This document shows, in pieces, positions 1 through 12,800 of a stretch of 64,000 nt of DNA (position 1 is its first letter; the number at the start of each line of letters is the position of its first letter). The stretch is from Streptomyces zinciresistens K42. GTDB taxonomy: Bacteria; Actinomycetota; Actinomycetes; Streptomycetales; Streptomycetaceae. The DNA lies in assembly GCF_000225525.1 (NCBI RefSeq), contig NZ_AGBF01000003.1, forward strand, positions 62,001-126,000, in the 5' to 3' direction. The position numbers and the translations under genes were made by a program. Under the pieces are notes generated by a model. That model worked only from the letters and a program-made list of their open reading frames with translations. It was not told the origin of the DNA and did not search any database.

Positions 1-3000
1 CGAAGATCCTTCACCTGGACGAGCCGTCGCGGCAGGTGGACTGGTCGGCGGGTGACGTGCGTCCGCTGACCGAGGCCACCGCGTGGCCGGAGACGGGGCG
101 GCCGCGCCGGGCGGGTGTCTCCTCGTTCGGGCTGAGCGGCACCAACGCCCACACCATCATCGAGCAGGCCCCCGACCTGGAAGAGGCCGTGACCGCGGAG
201 CCGGCCCTGCCCGAGACGCCGGTGACGGCGGCCGTGGTGCCGTGGCTGGTGTCCGGCAAGAGCCGGGAGGCGCTGCGGGCGCAGGCCGAGCGGCTCGCCG
301 CGCATGTGGCCGCCAGAGCCGACCTCGGCGCGCTGGACGTGGGCTACTCGCTGGCGACCCGCTCCGTGTTCGAACACCGGGCCGTGCTGGTCGGCGAGGA
401 CCGGGAGACCCTCCTGCGGGGTCTCGACGCCGTGGCCGGGCACGGGATCGCTTCCGGCGTCGTCCAGGGGCAGGCCGTACCGGGTGGCAGGACGGCGTTC
501 CTGTTCTCGGGTCAGGGCGCGCAGCGTCCGGGCATGGGGCGGGAGTTGTACGACGCCTACCCGGTGTTCGCCCAGGCGCTCGACGGGGTGTGCGCGCATC
601 TGGACCTGCTGCTCGACCGCCCGCTGCGCGAGGTGATGTTCGCGGCGGAGGGCAGTGCGGACGCCGAGCTGCTGGACCGGACGGCGTTCACCCAGCCCGC
701 GCTGTTCGCGGTCGAGGTGGCGCTGTTCCGGCTGCTGGAGCACTTCGGTGTCACCCCGGACGTGGTGATCGGCCACTCCGTCGGTGAGATCGCGGCAGCG
801 CACGTGGCGGGGGTGTTCTCGCTGGAGGACGCGTGCACGCTGATCGCCGCCCGCGGCCGGCTGATGCAGGCGCTGCCCGAGGGCGGCGCGATGGTCGCCG
901 TACAGGCGTCCGAGGAGGAGGTCGCCGCCTCACTCGCCGGCCGTGAGCACGAGGTGAACATCGCCGCCGTCAACGGGCCGTCGGCGGTGGTGATCGCGGG
1001 CCACGCGGCCGCGGTCCAGGAGGTGGCGGACACATGGAAGGCGAGCGGGACGAAGACTAGGTGTTTGCGGGTCTCACATGCGTTTCACTCTTTCCTCATG
1101 GACAGTGTGTTGGACGCGTTCGGCCACGTGGTCCGTGAGGTCTCTTTCGAACCGCCGGCCATGGCGCTGGTGTCCAATGTCACCGGTGCGCTGGTGTCGG
1201 AGGATGAGACGAGTTCTCCGGATTACTGGGTTCGGCATGTGCGTGAGGCGGTGCGGTTCGCGGATGGGATACGTTCGCTCAAGGCGTTGGGCGTGACCAG
1301 GTTCCTGGAAGTGGGTCCCGACGGTGTGCTCACCGCGATGGCTCAGGACTGCCTCGCGGAAAGCGCCGAAGACACCTCAGCGGCAATGCTGGTTCCCGTG
1401 CTGCGCAAGGAACGCCCCGAAGCAGGGGCGTTGATGACGGCCCTGGCCGAATTGCACGCGCACGGTGCCGCGGTGAACTGGGAATCGGTATTCGCCGGGC
1501 GGGGCGCCGGCAAGGCGGAGCTTCCGACATACGCGTTTCAGCGCGAGCGGTTCTGGCCGGAGGCGTCCGCGGCCGGAGGTGTCCGCGATGCGGGTTCGGC
1601 CGCCGCGGACTCGGTGGACGCGCGGTTCTGGGAAGCGGTCGAGCGCGAGGACCTCGAAGCGCTCGCCGAGACACTCGACGTCGACGGCGACACGCCGCTG
1701 AGTGCGGTCCTGCCCGCGCTGTCCGCCTATCACCGGAGCAACCGCGAGCAGTCCACGATCGACGGTTGGCGCTATCGGGTGGTGTGGAAGCCGGCTGCGG
1801 AGGCGGCCGGTGGATCGCTGTCGGGGACGTGGCTGGTGGTGGTTCCGGCGTCCCGTGCCGAGGACACGCTGGTGGCGGAGGTCTCCTCCGGGCTCGGCCG
1901 GCACGGCGCGGATGTGATGTCGCTGGTGGTGGACGAGCGGCACCTCGACGCCGGGGCGCTGGGCGAGCGGCTGCGTGAGGTGGTCGCCGACGCGCCCGCC
2001 CTGGGCGGAGTGCTGTCCCTGCTCGCCCTGGACGAGGAGCCCTGCCCGGAGTTCCCCGCGCTGTCCGGCGGCTTCGCTTCCACGCTGACGCTGGCGCAGG
2101 CGTGGGTGGAAGCGGGTGCCGCCGCCCCCCTCTGGTGCGCCTCGCGGGGCGCCGTGTCGGTGGGGCGTTCGGATCGGCTCACCGGTGTGCTGCAGTCGCA
2201 GGTGTGGGGCCTGGGCCGGGTCGTGGCGCTGGAGCACTCGGCGGTGTGGGGCGGTCTGGTGGATCTGCCCGAGGTGCTGGACGAGCGTGCGGTGGGCCGG
2301 CTGGTCGGTGTGCTGGCCGCCGGGGGCGATGAGGACCAGGCCGCCGTACGAGGCTCGGGCGTGTTCGTTCGGCGCCTGGTGCGGGCTGAAGCCGGGGTCG
2401 GTGAGGGGGCGGACCGGCCGTGGCGAGCCGGCGGTTCGGTGCTGGTGACCGGTGGTACCGGGGCACTGGGTGCTCGGATCGCGCGGTGGGCGGTGGCCCG
2501 GGGAGCCGAGCACGTGGTGCTGACGAGCCGTCGCGGCATCAAGGCTCCGGGAGCGCCCGAACTGCGCGGGGAACTCGAAGCCCTGGGTGCCCGGGTGACC
2601 GTCGCGGCCTGCGACGTGGCCGACCGGGCGCAACTGGCCGCGGTACTGGACGCCGTCCCGGACGAACTCCCGCTGACGGCCGTCTTCCACGCGGCGGGTG
2701 TGGAGCAGGCCGCCGAGTTGGCGACGATGAGCCTGGCGGATGCCGCCGGCGTGGTGTCGGGGAAGGTGGCGGGTGCCGTCCATCTGGATGCGTTGCTGGG
2801 TGATCGTGAGCTGGACGCGTTCGTGGTCTTCTCGTCGATCGCGGGTGTGTGGGGCAGTGGTGGCCAGGCCGCGTACGGTGCGGCGAACGCGTATCTGGAT
2901 GCGCTGGTGCAGGAGCGTCGGGCGCGGGGTCTTGCCGGTACGGCGGTGGCCTGGGGTCCTTGGGCCGGGGGTGGTATGGCGGCCGGTGGCGGGGGCGGTG

Positions 3001-3749
3001 AGCTGGCGCGTCGGGGGCTGGTCTCGATGGCGCCGGGTCTGGCGGTCGCCGCGTTGCAGGGGGCGGTCGCGGGTGACGACGGTGTGGTGGCGGTCGCCGA
3101 TGTGGACTGGGGGCGGTTCGCTCCCGCGTTCACGATCGGGCGGCCCAGCCCGCTCATCGGCGACCTGCCCGAGGTCATCTCGGCCCTTGAACAGGACCGC
3201 GCCGCCGAGGAGAGTCACGCGGAGAGCGGATCACGGCTGAGGGAACGGCTCCTCGCGCTGGCGCCGGGTGAGCGGCAGCGCGCCGTGCTCGACCTGGTAC
3301 GCGGTCACGCGGCCGCGGTTCTCGGATTCTCAGGTACGGAGGGCGTGGAATCCGACCGCGCCTTCAAGGAATTGGGATTCGACTCGCTCACGGCGGTAGA
3401 ATTCCGCAACCGGTTGAACGCGGACACGGGTCTGCGACTGCCCACGACACTGGTCTTCGACTATCCCAACGCAAGGGCGCTCGCGGAACACGTACGCGTG
3501 GGCGTCCTCCCCGACGAGGGGACTTCCGCCACTCCGCTGCTCGCGGATCTGGAAAAACTCGAGGCATCACTCTCCACGGCTGAGCCGGACAATGCCGAGC
3601 GAACGGCCATCGCATCCCGACTCCAGATGCTCCTCGCCAAACTGAACGGCGGCGAGGACGGATCGACGGACGCCGAGAGCATTACGCAGCGGCTTGACGA
3701 CGCGTCGGACGACGACCTCTTCGATTTCATCGAAAACGAGCTCAGCTAA
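1..3749 (+). CDS. Gene A (5' partial): modular type I PKS, C-terminal module KS(end)-AT(malonyl)-KR(A1)-ACP-docking
   Basis: The reading frame is open from base 3 at the window edge, so the start and most of the KS lie upstream. What remains is the KS C-terminus ([12 protein letters not shown] near 140), an AT, a KR with its preceding dimerisation element ([18 protein letters not shown]), an ACP and a C-terminal docking helix bundle ending in DDLFDFIENELS. The AT has GHSVGE (nucleophile Ser at 777) and HAFHS (1077), the malonyl-CoA signature. The KR has TGGTGALG, lacks the LDD motif and carries the A-type Trp (2850) with Gln rather than His before the active Tyr, predicting an L-configured hydroxyl (A1). 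The ACP Ser is at 3384. The module should add C21-C22 and leave a hydroxyl at C23, counting back from the TE. Codon choice drops in GC near 1040-1400 and 3300-3749, unlike the middle of the gene. The tail should dock to the N-terminal coiled coil of gene B, 77 bases downstream. Confidence 0.95.
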   Translation, partial: KILHLDEPSRQVDWSAGDVRPLTEATAWPETGRPRRAGVSSFGLSGTNAHTIIEQAPDLEEAVTAEPALPETPVTAAVVPWLVSGKSREALRAQAERLAAHVAARADLGALDVGYSLATRSVFEHRAVLVGEDRETLLRGLDAVAGHGIASGVVQGQAVPGGRTAFLFSGQGAQRPGMGRELYDAYPVFAQALDGVCAHLDLLLDRPLREVMFAAEGSADAELLDRTAFTQPALFAVEVALFRLLEHFGVTPDVVIGHSVGEIAAAHVAGVFSLEDACTLIAARGRLMQALPEGGAMVAVQASEEEVAASLAGREHEVNIAAVNGPSAVVIAGHAAAVQEVADTWKASGTKTRCLRVSHAFHSFLMDSVLDAFGHVVREVSFEPPAMALVSNVTGALVSEDETSSPDYWVRHVREAVRFADGIRSLKALGVTRFLEVGPDGVLTAMAQDCLAESAEDTSAAMLVPVLRKERPEAGALMTALAELHAHGAAVNWESVFAGRGAGKAELPTYAFQRERFWPEASAAGGVRDAGSAAADSVDARFWEAVEREDLEALAETLDVDGDTPLSAVLPALSAYHRSNREQSTIDGWRYRVVWKPAAEAAGGSLSGTWLVVVPASRAEDTLVAEVSSGLGRHGADVMSLVVDERHLDAGALGERLREVVADAPALGGVLSLLALDEEPCPEFPALSGGFASTLTLAQAWVEAGAAAPLWCASRGAVSVGRSDRLTGVLQSQVWGLGRVVALEHSAVWGGLVDLPEVLDERAVGRLVGVLAAGGDEDQAAVRGSGVFVRRLVRAEAGVGEGADRPWRAGGSVLVTGGTGALGARIARWAVARGAEHVVLTSRRGIKAPGAPELRGELEALGARVTVAACDVADRAQLAAVLDAVPDELPLTAVFHAAGVEQAAELATMSLADAAGVVSGKVAGAVHLDALLGDRELDAFVVFSSIAGVWGSGGQAAYGAANAYLDALVQERRARGLAGTAVAWGPWAGGGMAAGGGGGELARRGLVSMAPGLAVAALQGAVAGDDGVVAVADVDWGRFAPAFTIGRPSPLIGDLPEVISALEQDRAAEESHAESGSRLRERLLALAPGERQRAVLDLVRGHAAAVLGFSGTEGVESDRAFKELGFDSLTAVEFRNRLNADTGLRLPTTLVFDYPNARALAEHVRVGVLPDEGTSATPLLADLEKLEASLSTAEPDNAERTAIASRLQMLLAKLNGGEDGSTDAESITQRLDDASDDDLFDFIENELS
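2517..3176 (+). repeat. A-type KR block, copy 1 (gene A)
   Basis: Matches 12188-12847 at a constant offset of 9671. The stretch 2731-3176 shows one difference by eye (CAG versus GAG in GTGCAGGAG), 2517-2665 about one, and 2666-2730 is clearly divergent. Confidence 0.85.
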
Positions 3750-3826
3750 ATGTGATCGCCGAGGTGCAGGTCTCTGGCCTCCTTCCATTCCTCAGTCTTC
3801 TTTGACTCGTAACAGGCAAGGTTTTC

Positions 3827-6800
3827 ATGGTGAACGAAGATAGGCTTCGGGACTACCTCAAGCGGGTAACAGCAGATCTGCACCAAGCACGCCAACGCCT
3901 GCGCGAGCTGGAGGCAGGAGAGCAGGAACCCATCGCGATCGTGGCGATGAGCTGCCGCTTCCCGGGCGGTGTGGGAAGCCCGGAGGACTTGTGGCGGCTC
4001 GTCGCCGGCGGGGGTGACGCCATCTCCGAATTCCCGTCCGACCGCGGCTGGGACGTGGAGGGGATGTACGACCCGGACCCCGAGCGCTCGGGCACGTTCT
4101 ACGCCCGTGAGGGCGGCTTCCTGCACGAGGCGGGCGAGTTCGACGCGGACTTCTTCGGGATCTCGCCGCGCGAGGCCCTTGCCATGGATCCGCAGCAGCG
4201 GCTGCTGCTGGAGACCTCGTGGGAGGTCTTCGAGCGGGCGGGCATCGCTCCGGGGTCGGTGAAGGGCCGTCGCGGCGGCGTGTTCGTGGGCGCGGCCACC
4301 TCGGGCTACGGGGCGGATGTCGATGGCTTTCCGCAGGAGATCGAAGGCCATCTGCTGACCGGCACGGCGACCTCGGTCGTATCGGGCCGCATCTCGTACA
4401 CCCTGGGCCTGGAGGGCCCCGCGGTGACGGTCGACACGGCCTGTTCGTCGTCGCTGGTGGCGCTGCACCTCGCGGTCCAGGCGCTGCGCCAGGGCGAGTG
4501 CGATCTGGCGCTGGCCGGCGGCGCGACGGTGATGTCGACGCCGGGCGCCTTCGTGGAGTTCAGCCGCCAGCGCGGTCTGGCGCCCGACGGCCGCTGCAAG
4601 CCGTACGCGGACGCGGCCGACGGCACGGGCTGGTCCGAGGGCGTGGGCATGCTGCTCGTGGAGCGGCTGTCGGACGCGCGCAGGAACGGCCACCCCGTGC
4701 TGGCGGTCGTACGGGGTTCGGCGGTCAACCAGGACGGTGCGTCCAACGGCCTGACCGCCCCGAACGGCCCCTCGCAGCAGCGGGTCATCCGCGACGCGCT
4801 GACGAGCGCCCGACTGGCCCCGTCCGAGGTGGACGTGGTGGAAGGACACGGGACCGGCACGTCCCTGGGCGACCCGATCGAGGCGCAGGCCCTGCTGGCC
4901 ACGTACGGCCAGGAGCGGCCGGAGGGCCGCCCGTTGTGGCTGGGCGCGCTGAAGTCGAACATCGGTCACACGCAGGCCGCCGCCGGTGTCGCCGGGATCA
5001 TCAAGATGGTCATGGCGATGCGGCACGGTGTGCTGCCGCAGACGCTGCACGTCGACGAGCCGTCGCGGGAGGTGGACTGGTCGGCGGGTGAGGTGCGGCT
5101 GCTGACCGAGGCCACCGCCTGGCCGGAGACCGGTCAGCCGCGCCGGGCCGGCGTCTCCGCCTTCGGCGTGAGCGGCACCAACGCGCACACCATCATCGAG
5201 CAGGCCCCGCCGGTCGAGGACGAGACCGGGGAGAGCCCGGCGTCCGACGGTGACGCCGGCGTGGCCACCTGGCTCCTGTCGGGTCGTGGCGCGGACGCGC
5301 TGCGGGCGCAGGCCGCGCGGCTGAGGGCGTTCCTGCTGGAGCGGGCCGAGCCGACCCCGCTGGACATCGGCCACTCGCTGGTGGCGACGCGGTCCGTGTT
5401 CGAGCACCGTGCCGTGGTGTCCGGTGCGGACCGTGCGGAACTCCTCGCCGGACTTGAGGCCGTCGCCGCGGGCGAGGCCGCCCCCCACGTGCTCCAGGGC
5501 GTGGCCGGGTCGGCGGTCAAGACGGCGTTCCTCTTCTCCGGCCAGGGTGCGCAGCGCCTGGGCATGGGGCGGGAGCTGTACGACGCCTTCCCGGTGTTCG
5601 CCCAGGCGCTGGACGAGGTGTGCGCGCACCTGGACGTGGTGCTGGACCGTCCGCTGCGTGAGGTGCTGTTCGCGGCGGAGGGCAGTGCGGAATCCGAGCT
5701 GCTGGACCGGACGGCGTTCACCCAGCCCGCCCTGTTCGCGGTCGAGGTGGCGCTGTTCCGCCTGCTGGAGCACTTCGGCGTCACCCCGGACGTGCTGATC
5801 GGCCACTCGATCGGTGAGATCACCGCCGCCCACGTCGCCGGGGTGTTCTCGCTGGAGGACGCGTGCACCCTGGTGGCCGCGCGCGGCCGGCTGATGCAGG
5901 CGCTGCCCGAGGGCGGCGCGATGGTCGCCGTCCAGGCGTCGGAGGAGGAGGTCGCGGCATCGCTCGCCGGCCGCGAGGCCGAGGTGAGCGTCGCCGCCGT
6001 CAACGGCCCGGCGGCCGTGGTCGTCGCGGGCGACGAGGCCGCCGTCCTGGAGATCGCCGGACAGTGGGAGCGAGAGGGCCGCAAGACGCGTCGCCTGCGG
6101 GTCAGCCACGCCTTCCACTCACCCCGCATGGACGCCATGCTGGACGACTTCCGCCGTGTCGTGCGGGGGCTGTCCTTCCAGACCCCCACCCTGGGGCTGG
6201 TCTCCAACGTCACCGGTGAGCCGGCCGGGGCCGACGAGGTGTGCTCGCCGGAGTACTGGGTGCGGCATGTGCGCGAGGCCGTGCGCTTCGCCGACGGTGT
6301 CCGCTCCCTCGCGGCGCAGGGCGTCACCGCGTACATCGAGGTGGGCCCCGACGGTGTGCTCTCCGCGATGGCGCGGGACTGCCTCGCCGCACAGGCGGCC
6401 CCGGCCCCGGCCGTGGTGCCGGTCCTGCGCAAGGGACGCCCCGACGCGCAGGCGCTCACGGCCGCGCTGGCCGAGGCCCACGTCCACGGTGTGACGGTGG
6501 ACTGGGAGCAGGTCTTCGCCGGACGGGGCGCCCGCACCGTCGAGCTGCCGACGTACCCCTTCCAGCGCCGGCTCTACTGGCTGGAGGGCACGAACGGTGC
6601 GCCGACCCGTTCCGCCGCGGACAGTGTGGACGCCCGGTTCTGGGACGCGGTGGAGCGCGAGGACCTGGAGGCGCTGGCGAAGGCGCTGGACGTCGACGGC
6701 GGCGGCTCGCTCGGCGAGCTGCTGCCCGCGCTGTCCTCGTACCGGCGTCAGCAGCGTGACCGGGCCGCGGTCGGCGGCTGGCGGTACCGGATCTCCTGGA

Positions 6801-9800
6801 AGCCGGTCTCGGAGACCCCCGCGGCCACGCTGTCGGGGACCTGGCTCGTGGTCGTCCCCGCCTCCGGGGTCGACGACGTGTTCGCGGAGTCGGCGTCCGC
6901 CGCGCTCCGGCGGCACGGTGCCGATGCCGTTCGCCTGGTGGCGGACGAGGCCGACCTCGCCCCCGGTGCGCTGGCGGCACGGCTGCGCGAGATCGCCGCC
7001 GATCCGTCCGGGATCGGCGGCGTGCTGTCCCTGGTGGGCCTGGACGAGCGGCCCTGCACCGAGCACCCGGCGGTCTCCCGCGGCCTCGCGCTGACGCTGA
7101 CGCTGGTGCGCGCCCTGGCCGAGACGGACCTCCGGGCCCGGCTGTGGTGCGTCACCCGGGGGGCGGTGTCGGTGGGCCGCTCCGACCGGCTCACCAGCGC
7201 CGTGCAGGCGGAGATCTGGGGCCTCGGCCGGGTCGCCGCGCTGGAGCACCCGCGCCTCTGGGGTGGCCTCGTCGACCTGCCCGAGACCCTGGACGAGCGC
7301 GCCGCCGCGCGACTGGTCCGGGCGCTGTCCGCCGGGGACGGCGAGGACCAGGTGGCGGTGCGCGGATCCGGAGCGTACGTCCGGCGCCTCGCCCGCCTCA
7401 CGGTGGGCGACGAGTCGGCCGAGCGTACGTGGCGGCCCCGGGGCTCGGTGCTGATCACCGGCGGCACCGGTGCCCTGGGCGCGCACGTGGCGCGCTGGGT
7501 CGTGCGCGAGGGCGCCGAACACGTGGTGCTGACAAGCCGCCGGGGCCCGCTCGCCGAGGGCACTTCCGAACTCACGGCGGAACTTGAGGAACTCGGCGCC
7601 GAGGTGACCGTGGCGGCCTGCGACGCCGCCGACCGCGACGCCCTCGCCGCGGTGCTGGCCGCCGTCCCCGAGCGGTATCCGCTCAGCGCCGTCGTGCACG
7701 CGGCGGGCATCGTGGACGACGGTGTGCTGGACGGCCTGACCGTCGACCAGCTCGCCGGGACCCTGGCCGCGAAGGCCGAGGGCGCGCGCCATCTGCACGA
7801 GCTGACCGCGGAGTTGCCGCTCGACGCGTTCGTACTGTTCTCCTCGTTCGCCGGCGTCGTGGGCGGCGCGGGCCAGGCCGCCTACGCGGCGGCCAACACC
7901 TACCTGGACGCGCTGGCGCAGCAGCGCCGCGCCCAGGGCCTGGCCGCCACCGCGGTCGCCTGGGGCCCGTGGGCCGGGAGCGGCATGGCCGCGAGCGGCC
8001 GCGCCGGGGAGCGGACGCGCGGCGGGCCACTGCCCCCCATGGCCCCCTCGCTGGCCGTGGACGCGCTGCGCTGGGCCGTGGGCCACGACGAGGCCGCCGT
8101 GATCGTGGCCGACGTCGACTGGACCGGCATGGCCCCGACGCTGAGCGCGGGCCCCGGCGCCCTCGTCAGCGACATCCCCGAGGCGCGCGCGCTCCTGACC
8201 GCCGCGGCCGGGACCACCGGCCGGGCGACACCGGGCCACGACCTGCGGGACCAGCTGGCCGGACGGTCGGACGAGGAGCAGCGCCTCCTCCTGCTCGACC
8301 TCGTCCGCACCCACGCGGCCTCGGCGCTCGGCCACTTCTCGGCGGAGTCCGTCGAGCCGGGCCGCGCCTTCCGGGACCTCGGATTCGACTCCCTCACCGC
8401 CATCGAGCTGCGCAACCGGCTCGACCTGGCCACCGGTCTGCGCCTGCCCGCGACCCTCATCTTCGACCACCCGACCGCCGATGCCCTGGCGGGCCGTCTG
8501 TGGCGGGAACTGGGCGGGGCCACCCCCGAAGCGGCCACCTCGGCGGCGGCGCACCCGGCGCGGCCGGAGGACGACGACCCCATCGCGATCGTGGCGATGA
8601 GCTGCCGCTTCCCCGGTCGCGTCGAGACCCCGCAGGACCTGTGGCGACTGCTGGCCGAGGGCGGCGACGCCGTCGCCGGGTTCCCCGCCGACCGCGGCTG
8701 GGACGTCGAGGGCATGTACCACCCGGACCCCGAGCACCCGGGCACCTGCTACGCCCGCGAGGGCGGTTTCCTCTACGGGGCGCCCCAGTTCGACCCCGCG
8801 TTCTTCGGGATCTCGCCGCGCGAGGCGGTGGCCATGGACCCGCAGCAGCGGCTGCTGCTGGAGACGTCGTGGGAGGCGTTCGAGTACGCGGGCGTCAGAC
8901 CGGCCGCACTGCGCGGCACCCGGACCGGCGTGTTCGTGGGCACCAACGGCCAGGACTACTCCATGGTCACGCTCGACGCCCCGGAGGACTTCGGCGGCCA
9001 TGTGGGCACGGGCAGCGCGGCCAGTGTGGTGTCCGGCCGCATCTCGTACACGTTCGGCCTTGAAGGGCCGGCCATGACGGTGGACACGGCGTGTTCGTCG
9101 TCGCTGGTCGCGCTGCACCTCGCGGTGCAGGCGCTGCGCCAGGGCGAGTGCGATCTGGCGCTGGCCGGCGGTGTGTCGGTGATGTCGACGCCGGGTGCCT
9201 TCGTGGAGTTCAGCCGTCAGCGCGGTCTGGCGCCCGACGGCCGCTGCAAGCCCTTCGCGGAGGGCGCGGACGGCACCGGCTGGTCCGAGGGCGTGGGCAT
9301 GCTGCTCGTGGAGCGGCTGTCGGACGCGCGCAGGAACGGCCACCCCGTGCTGGCGGTCGTCCGCGGCTCCGCCGTCAACCAGGACGGTGCCTCCAACGGC
9401 CTGACGGCGCCCAACGGCCCGTCCCAGCAGCGGGTGATCCGGCAGGCGCTGGCCAGCGCCGGGCTGTCGGCCGCCGAGGTGGACGCGGTCGAGGCACACG
9501 GCACCGGTACCACCCTGGGCGACCCGATCGAGGCGCAGGCGCTGCTCGCCACCTACGGCCAGGACCGGCCGGAGGGCCGTCCGCTGTGGCTGGGTGCCAT
9601 CAAGTCCAACATCGGTCACACGCAGGCCGCTGCGGGCGTCGCCGGTGTCATCAAGATGGTGATGGCGATGCGCGCGGGCGTACTGCCGCAGACGCTGCAC
9701 GTCGACGAGCCGTCGCGGCAGGTGGACTGGTCGGCGGGTGAGGTGCGGCTGCTGACCGAGTCCACCGCCTGGCCGGAGACCGGTCAGCCGCGCCGGGCCG

Positions 9801-12800
9801 GTGTCTCCTCGTTCGGACTCAGCGGCACCAACGTGCACACCATCATCGAGCAGGCCCCCGACCTCGAAGAGACCGTGGCCCCGGAGCCGGCCCTGCCCGA
9901 GACGCCGGTGTCGGCGGCCGTGGTGCCGTGGCTGGTGTCCGGCAAGACCCGGGAGGCGCTGCGGGCGCAGGCCGAGCGGCTGTACGGGCAGGTGGCGGAG
10001 CGGGAAGACGTCGGCGTGCTGGATGTCGGACACACGCTGGCGGCCAGGACGGTGTTCGAGCACCGGGCCGTGCTGGTGGGCGAGGACCGGGAGACCCTGC
10101 TGCGCGGTCTGCGGGCCGTCGCGGAGGGCGGAATCGCCTCGGGGGTCGTCCAGGGACAGGCCGCCACGGCCGGAAGGACCGCGTTCCTGTTCACCGGTCA
10201 GGGCGCGCAGCGCCTGGGCATGGGGCGGGAGTTGTACGACGCCTTCCCGGTGTTCGCCCAGGCGCTGGACGGGGTGTGCGCGCACCTGGACGTGCTGCTC
10301 GACCGTCCGCTGCGCGAGGTGATGTTCGCGGCGGAGGGCAGTGCGGACGCCGAGCTGCTGGACCGGACGGCGTTCACGCAACCCGCCCTGTTCGCGGTCG
10401 AGGTGGCGCTGTTCCGCCTCCTGGAGCACTGGGGTGTCACCCCGGACGTGCTGATCGGCCACTCGATCGGTGAGATCGCCGCCGCGCATGTGGCGGGGGT
10501 GTTCTCGCTGGAGGACGCGTGCACGCTGGTCGCGGCCCGCGGCCGGCTGATGCAGGCGCTGCCCGGGGGCGGCGCGATGGTCGCCGTCCAGGCGTCCGAG
10601 GAGGAGATCTCCGGATCGCTCGCCGGCCGCGAGGCCGAGGTGAGCGTCGCCGCGGTCAACGGCCCGGCCTCCGTGGTTGTCGCGGGCGACGAGCCTGCCG
10701 TCCTGGAGATCGCCGCCCAGTGGGCGGAGCGGGGCCGCAAGACCCGCCGCCTGCGCGTCAGTCACGCCTTCCACTCCCCGCACATGGACGCGATGCTGGA
10801 CGACTTCCGCGCCGTCGCCTCCGGCCTCTCCTACCAGCCGCCCTCCATCGCCCTGGTCTCCTGTGCGACGGGCGAGGCGGCGGACGCGGACGAGGTGTGC
10901 GCGCCCGAGTACTGGGTGCGGCACGTGCGCCAGACCGTGCGCTTCGCGGACGGTATGCGGGCACTCACCGCCCGGGGCGTCACCAGGTTCCTGGAGGTCG
11001 GCCCCGACGGTGTGCTCTCCGCGATGGCGCGGGACTGCCTGACGGAGGACCGGGCCGCGGCCCCGGCCGTGGTGCCGGCGCTGCGCAAGGACCGCCCCGA
11101 GGCCCAGGCGCTGACGACGGCGCTGGCCCAACTCCACGTCCACGGGGCCCCGGTGGAGTGGGAGTCCCTCTTCGCCGGGCGCGGCGCGCGGATGGTGGAG
11201 CTGCCGGCGTACGCCTTCCAGCGTGAGCGGTACTGGCCCGAGGTGTCCCTCTCCCCGAGCGGCTGGGCCACGCCGGGCGCCGCGGACTCGGTGGACGCGC
11301 GGTTCTGGGAAGCGGTCGAGCGCGAGGACCTCGAAGCGCTCGCCGAGACGCTCGACGTCGACGGCGAGACGCCGCTGAGCGCGGTGCTGCCCGCGCTGTC
11401 CACGTACCACCGCACCACACGCGACCGGTCCACGGTCGACAACTGGCGCTACCGCGTGGCGTGGAAGCCGGTCGCGGACGTGACCGGTGGCCCGCTGTCG
11501 GGCACGTGGCTGGTGGTGGTTCCGGCCGCCCGTGCCGAGGACGCGCAGGTGGTGGAGATCGTCTCCGGGCTCGGTCGGCACGGCGCGGACGCGGTGTCGC
11601 TGGTGGCGGGCGAACGGGACCTCGACGCCGGGGCGCTGGGGGAGCGGCTGCGCGGTGCGATCGCCGACGCGCCCGCCCTGGGCGGAGTGCTGTCCCTGCT
11701 CGCCCTGGACGAGGAACCCTGCCCGGAACACCCCGCGCTGCCAGGCGGCTTCGCCCTGACACTGACGCTCGTGCGGGCCATGGCGGACGCGGGCATCGAG
11801 ACCTCGCTGTGGTGCGGTACGCGCGGTGCCGTGTCGGTGGGCCGCTCCGAAAGGCTCGACCACCCCACGCAGGCGATGGTGTGGGCGCTGGGCCGGGTGG
11901 CCGCGCTGGAGCTGCCGCAGCTGTGGGGCGGTCTGGTCGACCTGCCCGAGGTGCTGGACGAGCGCGCGCTCGCCCGGCTGGCCGGTGTGCTGGCCACCGG
12001 GACCGGCGAAGACCAGGTGGCGGTGCGCGGTTCCGGGGTGTTCGCACGCCGCCTGACCCGTTCGGCCGCGCCGACGGCAGGCGGAACGACCTGGCGGGCG
12101 CGCGGCACGGTGCTGGTGACCGGCGGCACGGGTGCGCTCGGCGGTCAGGTGGCCCGCCTGCTGGCCCGCAACGGCGCCGAACACCTGGTGCTGACGAGCC
12201 GTCGCGGCATCAAGGCTCCGGGAGCGCCCGAACTGCGCGGGGAACTCGAAGCCCTGGGTGCCCGGGTGACCGTCGCGGCCTGCGACGTGGCCGACCGGGC
12301 GCAACTGGCCGCGGTGCTGGACGCCGTCCCGGACGAGCATCCGCTGACGGCGGTGGTCCACGCGGCGGGCGCCAACGGAGCCGGGCCGCTGGCCGAAACC
12401 GGCCTGGCGGATGCCGCCGGCGTGGTGTCGGGGAAGGTGGCGGGTGCCGTCCATCTGGATGCGTTGCTGGGTGATCGTGAGCTGGACGCGTTCGTGGTCT
12501 TCTCGTCGATCGCGGGTGTGTGGGGCAGTGGTGGCCAGGCCGCGTACGGTGCGGCGAACGCGTATCTGGATGCGCTGGTGGAGGAGCGTCGGGCGCGGGG
12601 TCTTGCCGGTACGGCGGTGGCCTGGGGTCCTTGGGCCGGGGGTGGTATGGCGGCCGGTGGCGGGGGCGGTGAGCTGGCGCGTCGGGGGCTGGTCTCGATG
12701 GCGCCGGGTCTGGCGGTCGCCGCGTTGCAGGGGGCGGTCGCGGGTGACGACGGTGTGGTGGCGGTCGCCGATGTGGACTGGGGGCGGTTCGCTCCCGCGT

